Source: a virus. From it: a stretch of 24,452 nt of DNA. Positions within the stretch are counted from its first letter, which is position 1. Each line of letters starts with the position of its first letter. Of the stretch, positions 21,626 to 24,452 are shown in pieces. A program made the position numbers and the translations under genes. A model generated the notes under the pieces. It worked only from the letters and a program-made list of their open reading frames with translations, was not told the DNA's origin and searched no databases. Where the stretch lies: positions 1-24,452 of IMG/VR virus record IMGVR_UViG_3300042337_000280. One strand, given 5' to 3'.

Positions 21626-22012
21626 ATGAATGTGATCACTTTGGTCGGCCGGGCCGGCCGCGACCCGGAGCTTAAGTATTTCGAGAGCGGCAGCATGGTT
21701 GCCAATCTGAGCTTGGCGGTGAATGCTGCCAAGAAAGGTGATGAGCCGGACTGGTTTGAGTTGAAGATCTGGGGCAAGACTGCACAGATCGCGGCTGATT
21801 ATGTGAAGAAGGGCAGCCAGATTGCTGTGACCGGTCGGCTGTCTACCGAGCGGTGGGTGGACAAGACGACCGGTGAAAAACGGCAGAAGTTCGTGGTGAA
21901 CGTGGAGCGCCTGAGCCTGCTTGGCAGCAAGGGTGACAACGAGAGCCATCCGGCCGCACCAGCCAGCAACGGTGGCGGCGGGTATGTGCCTGACGAAGAT
22001 CCGCCGTTCTGA
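21626..22012 (+). CDS. ssb: Single-stranded DNA-binding protein
   Basis: A 128-aa protein with an OB-fold from residue 1 (MNVITLVGRAGRDPELKYFE) through DWFELKIWGKTAQIAADYVK, then GSQIAVTGRLSTERWVDKTT and KFVVNVERLSLLG (about 94-106). It then has a Gly-rich linker and the acidic tip DEDPPF, the standard site for recruiting partner repair proteins. Length and tip match bacterial SSB, and the opening resembles cyanobacterial SSBs, so a host origin of the gene is likely. It protects single strands made by the exonuclease and the helicases. The next gene starts 2 nt after its stop. Confidence 0.95.
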   Translation: MNVITLVGRAGRDPELKYFESGSMVANLSLAVNAAKKGDEPDWFELKIWGKTAQIAADYVKKGSQIAVTGRLSTERWVDKTTGEKRQKFVVNVERLSLLGSKGDNESHPAAPASNGGGGYVPDEDPPF

Positions 22013-22014
22013 TC

Positions 22015-22290
22015 ATGGACAACATCACACAGGTAAAGCAGCAGCTCGACACGTTGCTGCTGGAGCTAGAGCAACGGGAGACCGCAACAGCCCATGCGAT
22101 GGAGACCCTCACTGTGGACGACCGTGTGAGGGCTGCTTGGGTAGAGGCGACGATGGCTGAACGGTTCAGGGTGCTGGCGCTGATCGATGCACAGATTGGC
22201 CAGTTGAACGGCGCGGGGATGAACACGATCCTGTTGCGCTCGTTGCGCGGGGTGGTGGCAACAGAGACCAACAACGGAGACAACCAATGA
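22015..22290 (+). CDS. Small helical protein (91 aa), possible coiled coil
   Basis: ATG at 22015, directly after the ssb stop. The protein is almost all helix: ITQVKQQLDTLLLELEQRET shows regular Leu spacing, followed by DDRVRAAWVEATMAERFRVL and NTILLRSLRGVVA. It has no DNA-binding or catalytic motif. Its TGA overlaps the next ATG (ATGA), indicating coupling. It could be a small adaptor of the replication module. Function unknown. Confidence 0.65.
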   Translation: MDNITQVKQQLDTLLLELEQRETATAHAMETLTVDDRVRAAWVEATMAERFRVLALIDAQIGQLNGAGMNTILLRSLRGVVATETNNGDNQ

Positions 22291-22868
22291 TTACAGCACA
22301 GGAACTAGAGCTGCACGCCAAATCGCTGCGCGGCGAACCTGATGGTGTGCGACTGGTGAAAGTCGGGGCCGACCTGCGCGATTCCGACCTGCGCGATGCC
22401 TTCCTGCGCGATGCCGACCTGCGCGATTCCGACCTGCGCGATGCCTTCCTGCGGGGTGCCGTCCTGCGCGATGCCTTCCTGCGCGATGCCGTCCTGCGGG
22501 GTGCCGTCCTGCGCGATGCCGTCCTGCGGGATGCCGTCCTGCGGGGTGCCTTCCTGCGGGGTGCCGACCTGCGCGATGCCGTCGGCCTACCAATAGCAGC
22601 CGATGCAGCTGATCGCCTGAAAGCTGTAGCCGCTGCAGCATTACAACCTGATGCGCTGCAGATGTCCAATTGGCATACATGCGGCACCACGCATTGCATT
22701 GCGGGCTGGGCTATTCACTTGGCGGGCGAACCTGGCCGGCTGATGGAGTCAATGATGGGTCCAGAACTTGCTGGGTTGTTGTTGCTAGGGACAGAAGCGC
22801 ATCAGCATTTCTATGACAGGAATGAGAAGGCGCTGGAGTATTTGCGCGGGGTGGTGGCTGATGGCTGA
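22287..22868 (+). CDS. Pentapeptide-repeat protein with CGTTHC C-terminal domain
   Basis: A 193-aa protein. Residues about 26-95 are 14 consecutive pentapeptides of the form (R)(D/G)(A/S)(D/F/V)L, which fold as a right-handed square beta-helix. The C-terminal part (about 127-190) contains SNWHTCGTTHCIAGWAIHLA, then EPGRLMESMMGPELAGLLLL and a helical end. This domain recurs after pentapeptide repeats in cyanobacterial and phage proteins. Some pentapeptide proteins mimic DNA and protect gyrase, so interaction with a host topoisomerase or DNA enzyme is one possibility. The repeat loops here are unusually uniform. Its start overlaps the previous gene and its end overlaps the next. Confidence 0.8.
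   Translation: MITAQELELHAKSLRGEPDGVRLVKVGADLRDSDLRDAFLRDADLRDSDLRDAFLRGAVLRDAFLRDAVLRGAVLRDAVLRDAVLRGAFLRGADLRDAVGLPIAADAADRLKAVAAAALQPDALQMSNWHTCGTTHCIAGWAIHLAGEPGRLMESMMGPELAGLLLLGTEAHQHFYDRNEKALEYLRGVVADG
22368..22583 (+). repeat. 15-bp tandem repeats encoding pentapeptides
   Basis: Fourteen in-frame copies of a unit close to CTGCGCGATGCCGTC, with changes limited mostly to GAT/GGG and GAC/TTC/GTC codons. The near-identity at nucleotide level indicates recent slippage-type expansion. Because the unit is 15 bp, unit loss or gain keeps the frame. The apparent Arg- and Pro/Cys-rich open frames on the other strands here are mirrors of the repeat. Confidence 0.85.
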
Positions 22869-23052
22869 TCGTTACCCGCCAATGGAACAGCAGAGTTGTT
22901 TCAACTGTCGCTATTGGCGACGCGCCAGTGATGACAACTTGACGGTGAATCTGTGTTGCCGTCATGCGCCGAGGCCGAGCACCAGCCCGCAGTACCCAGC
23001 ACGGTGCCCTGCGGTGCGGTGGTGCGGTGAATGGAGCGCGATTGATGATTGA
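22861..23052 (+). CDS. Small cysteine-rich zinc-ribbon-like protein (63 aa)
   Basis: ATG at 22861, overlapping the previous gene by 8 nt. The protein starts MADRYPPMEQQSCFNCRYWR and contains CFNC, then CCRHAPR, then ARCPAVRWCGEW. This spacing (CxxC, C, C) recalls small phage/cyanobacterial zinc-binding proteins with the CxNCRxW...CxRHxP...WCGE pattern. A single metal site or iron-sulfur site is possible. Its role is unknown. It is followed by an overlapping start at 23045, so it is part of a chain of coupled small early genes. Confidence 0.65.
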   Translation: MADRYPPMEQQSCFNCRYWRRASDDNLTVNLCCRHAPRPSTSPQYPARCPAVRWCGEWSAIDD

Positions 23053-23248
23053 CCCCTCCACGATCGCCGCGATGGAGCGGCTGGCTACACAACCACCAAC
23101 GAGTGATCAAGCAATGACAAAAGGAGAAACCCGCCGTTTAACGGTGGTGCTTCCGCTTACGGAAGTGGAACGGCTCAGGGCGTTTTTGATGCCTGGTGAG
23201 AGCATGGCTGAGCTGCTGCGGCGTGTGCTGCAGGAGGTGGGGAGGTGA
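23045..23248 (+). CDS. Small RHH-like protein (67 aa)
   Basis: ATG at 23045 overlaps the preceding TGA. A shorter alternative starts at the ATG of MTKGETRRL. The C-terminal part TRRLTVVLPLTEVERLRAFL followed by MPGESMAELLRRVLQEVGR has a strand then two helices, consistent with a ribbon-helix-helix fold, where Arg/Thr in the strand would read DNA. No partner toxin gene is seen beside it, so a regulator is more likely than an antitoxin. It ends 4 nt into the next gene's GTG start. Confidence 0.55.
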   Translation: MIDPSTIAAMERLATQPPTSDQAMTKGETRRLTVVLPLTEVERLRAFLMPGESMAELLRRVLQEVGR

Positions 23249-23625
23249 GTGCACCCGACATCCACGCCATTGCAGCGCGGCGTGTACATGGCCTGCCTGC
23301 TGACTGGCAGCCACGGATCTATGGCTGCCTTGACCGCGACCTGGGGTTCTACCTGCGTGGCGCTGTGCCGATCGGCACCTACTCACGCGGACCACGGAAA
23401 GGCCGGCCGAAGTGGGCACCGCTGGGCCAGCTGGAACGGGTTGTGATCACCGCCGACGAGGTGAAACAGGCCCGCATCTGCTGGGAGAACGAGACCGGGC
23501 TGTGCAGTCACTGCGGCGGCAGCGGCCAGCAGGTCAAGTCAACCGGCATCAATGGCACCACCTACCGGGAGTGCGGTGCGTGTAGCGGCACTGGCAAGGC
23601 GCTGCATCTGCGGGGGGTGGGATGA
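23245..23625 (+). CDS. Zinc-finger protein with DnaJ-type CxxCxGxG motifs
   Basis: A GTG start at 23245 with a GGAGG ribosome site. The 126-aa product has an N-terminal half SAPDIHAIAARRVHGLPADW and a middle FYLRGAVPIGTYSRGPRKGR with basic residues. At about 94-118 it has two knuckles, CSHCGGSG and CGACSGTG, the same CxxCxGxG pair found in the DnaJ cysteine-rich domain, here as a stand-alone unit. One zinc site made from the two knuckles is expected. Its stop overlaps the methyltransferase ATG (ATGA), so the pair is translationally coupled. The role is likely nucleic acid or protein binding; the target is not known. Confidence 0.65.
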   Translation: MSAPDIHAIAARRVHGLPADWQPRIYGCLDRDLGFYLRGAVPIGTYSRGPRKGRPKWAPLGQLERVVITADEVKQARICWENETGLCSHCGGSGQQVKSTGINGTTYRECGACSGTGKALHLRGVG

Positions 23626-24452
23626 GTTTCCTGAACCCCGACTTCTACCCCACCCCACCCGAGGTAGCGGCCGAGATGCTCGACCCGCTCGACCTGCGGG
23701 GCAAGACGGTGCTGGAGCCCAGCGCCGGCTCAGGGAACCTGGTGCGGGAGTGCCTGGAGCGTGGCGCGGCGGAGGTGCTGTGGTGCGAGAAGGAACCGCA
23801 GCTGCGGGACATGCTGACCAGCCTGCGGGGCGGTTACTACCTGGGGCATGACTTCCTGCTGGTGGAGGCCCATCAGGTCAGCCACATCGAGCTGATCGTG
23901 ATGAACCCGCCGTTCTCGGCGGACGAGGCCCACATTTTGCACGCTTGGGAGATCGCCCCGCCTGGGTGCGAGATCGTGGCGCTGTGCAACTGGAACACCG
24001 TCTCAGGCGTGTTCCGTGGGCTGCAGCTACAGCTGGCCAAGCTGATCGAGGCATACGGCAGCCTGGACGATCTGGGCGAGTGCTTCACCACCGCCGAGCG
24101 TCCCACCAAGGTGAGCGTCGGGCTGGTGCGGCTCACCAAGCCTGGCCAACGTGTAAGCGGCGCTGATGAGTTCGACGGCTTCTACCTAGGCCCCGACGAC
24201 ATCGAGGCCCAAGGCGAGGGGTTGATCCAGTACCGCCGCAGCAGTGACATCGTGCAGCGGTATGTGGAGGCGTGCCGGATTTTCGATGAGCAGGTGGAGG
24301 CCGGCACCAGGCTGCGCAGCGTGCTGGATGGGTTCTTCGGCCAGGAGCTGGGCTTACAGGTCACCGTCGAAGGTGCACCGGTAACGCGCAACCGGTTCAG
24401 GAAGGATCTGCAGAAGGCGGCATGGAAACACGTCTTCGCTGAGTTCCTGCCG
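23622..24452 (+). CDS. Adenine-N6 DNA methyltransferase, DUF4942-like C-terminus (3' end off window)
   Basis: ATG at 23622, no stop before the window end (277 codons visible). The opening NPDFYPTPPEVAAEMLDPL is followed by the SAM site LEPSAGSGNLVREC (about 31-44) and the catalytic NPPF (about 91-94) in IVMNPPFSADEAHIL. This is the class I N6-adenine arrangement with motif I before the N-P-P-F loop. After TVSGVFRGLQLQL the sequence passes to SSDIVQRYVEACRIFDEQVE and FRKDLQKAAWKHVFAEFLP, which resembles the DUF4942 tail of such phage methyltransferases. It would modify phage DNA, for example to evade host restriction. No matching restriction endonuclease is seen in the window. Confidence 0.85.
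   Translation, partial: MSFLNPDFYPTPPEVAAEMLDPLDLRGKTVLEPSAGSGNLVRECLERGAAEVLWCEKEPQLRDMLTSLRGGYYLGHDFLLVEAHQVSHIELIVMNPPFSADEAHILHAWEIAPPGCEIVALCNWNTVSGVFRGLQLQLAKLIEAYGSLDDLGECFTTAERPTKVSVGLVRLTKPGQRVSGADEFDGFYLGPDDIEAQGEGLIQYRRSSDIVQRYVEACRIFDEQVEAGTRLRSVLDGFFGQELGLQVTVEGAPVTRNRFRKDLQKAAWKHVFAEFLP

Noticed and set aside
22166-22699. Arg/Ser- and Pro/Cys-rich frames on other phases across the pentapeptide gene
   Set aside because: They arise from reading the 15-bp repeat out of phase or on the complement; no ribosome site or conserved domain.
1-24452. tRNA genes, integrase, attachment sites, insertion sequences
   Set aside because: No T-loop-type GTTCGA strings in cloverleaf context, no tyrosine or serine recombinase motifs, no transposase frames were seen. 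Absence was judged by reading only.

Overview
The window is phage DNA throughout, either a prophage or a temperate phage genome. It is GC-rich, tightly packed, and built from overlapping start/stop junctions (TGATG, TAATG, ATGA). The likely host is a picocyanobacterium of the Synechococcus/Cyanobium type. Three things suggest this: a perfect match to the cyanobacterial LexA-box consensus RGTACNNNDGTWCB at 19745-19758, an SSB that opens like cyanobacterial SSBs (MNVITLVGRAGRDPE), and a VSERPWEREGW motif I associate with cyanobacterial hypothetical proteins. The host assignment is an inference. No integrase, tRNA or att site is visible.

Layout. About 1-1700 is an accessory end. It holds a partial minus-strand gene, three tiny overlapping minus-strand genes (two encode single-span membrane proteins), a decayed tail-protein fragment, and one plus-strand gene (1131-1685). 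The plus-strand gene shares a 36-nt leader with the partial gene at the left edge. From 13005 down to 1707 a continuous minus-strand morphogenesis operon runs in this order: small terminase, GpA-type large terminase, gpW-like connector, lambda-type portal, a ClpP-like protease fused to an HK97-type major capsid protein, small head proteins, head-tail joiner, two fibre proteins and a distal tail-tip or fibre-associated protein. No tail tube, tape measure or baseplate gene lies between head and fibres. A gp10/Z-like tail-completion gene (13288-14025) stands alone upstream of the small terminase.

Further right, a minus-strand RHH regulator and a primase-helicase (14410-17255) are read toward a non-coding stretch (14026-14409). 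That stretch is full of GTTAC motifs beside an AT-rich patch and is a candidate replication origin. A 620-base divergent intergenic region (17256-17876) carries long direct repeats and strong GC hairpins. The plus-strand early operon runs from 17877 past the right edge: a small protein, a DEAH helicase, a VRR-NUC nuclease, an unknown protein under a likely LexA box, a YqaJ exonuclease, a conserved recombination-cluster protein, SSB, a small coiled coil, a pentapeptide-repeat protein, two zinc-ribbon proteins, an RHH-like protein and an adenine DNA methyltransferase cut by the window end.

Together the genes describe replication and recombination (primase-helicase, helicase, nucleases, SSB), packaging and head building, and host attachment. 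Control appears to use LexA at the recombination genes, a TGTCAC nested operator at the late operon, and a repeat-rich divergent region between the two replication operons.
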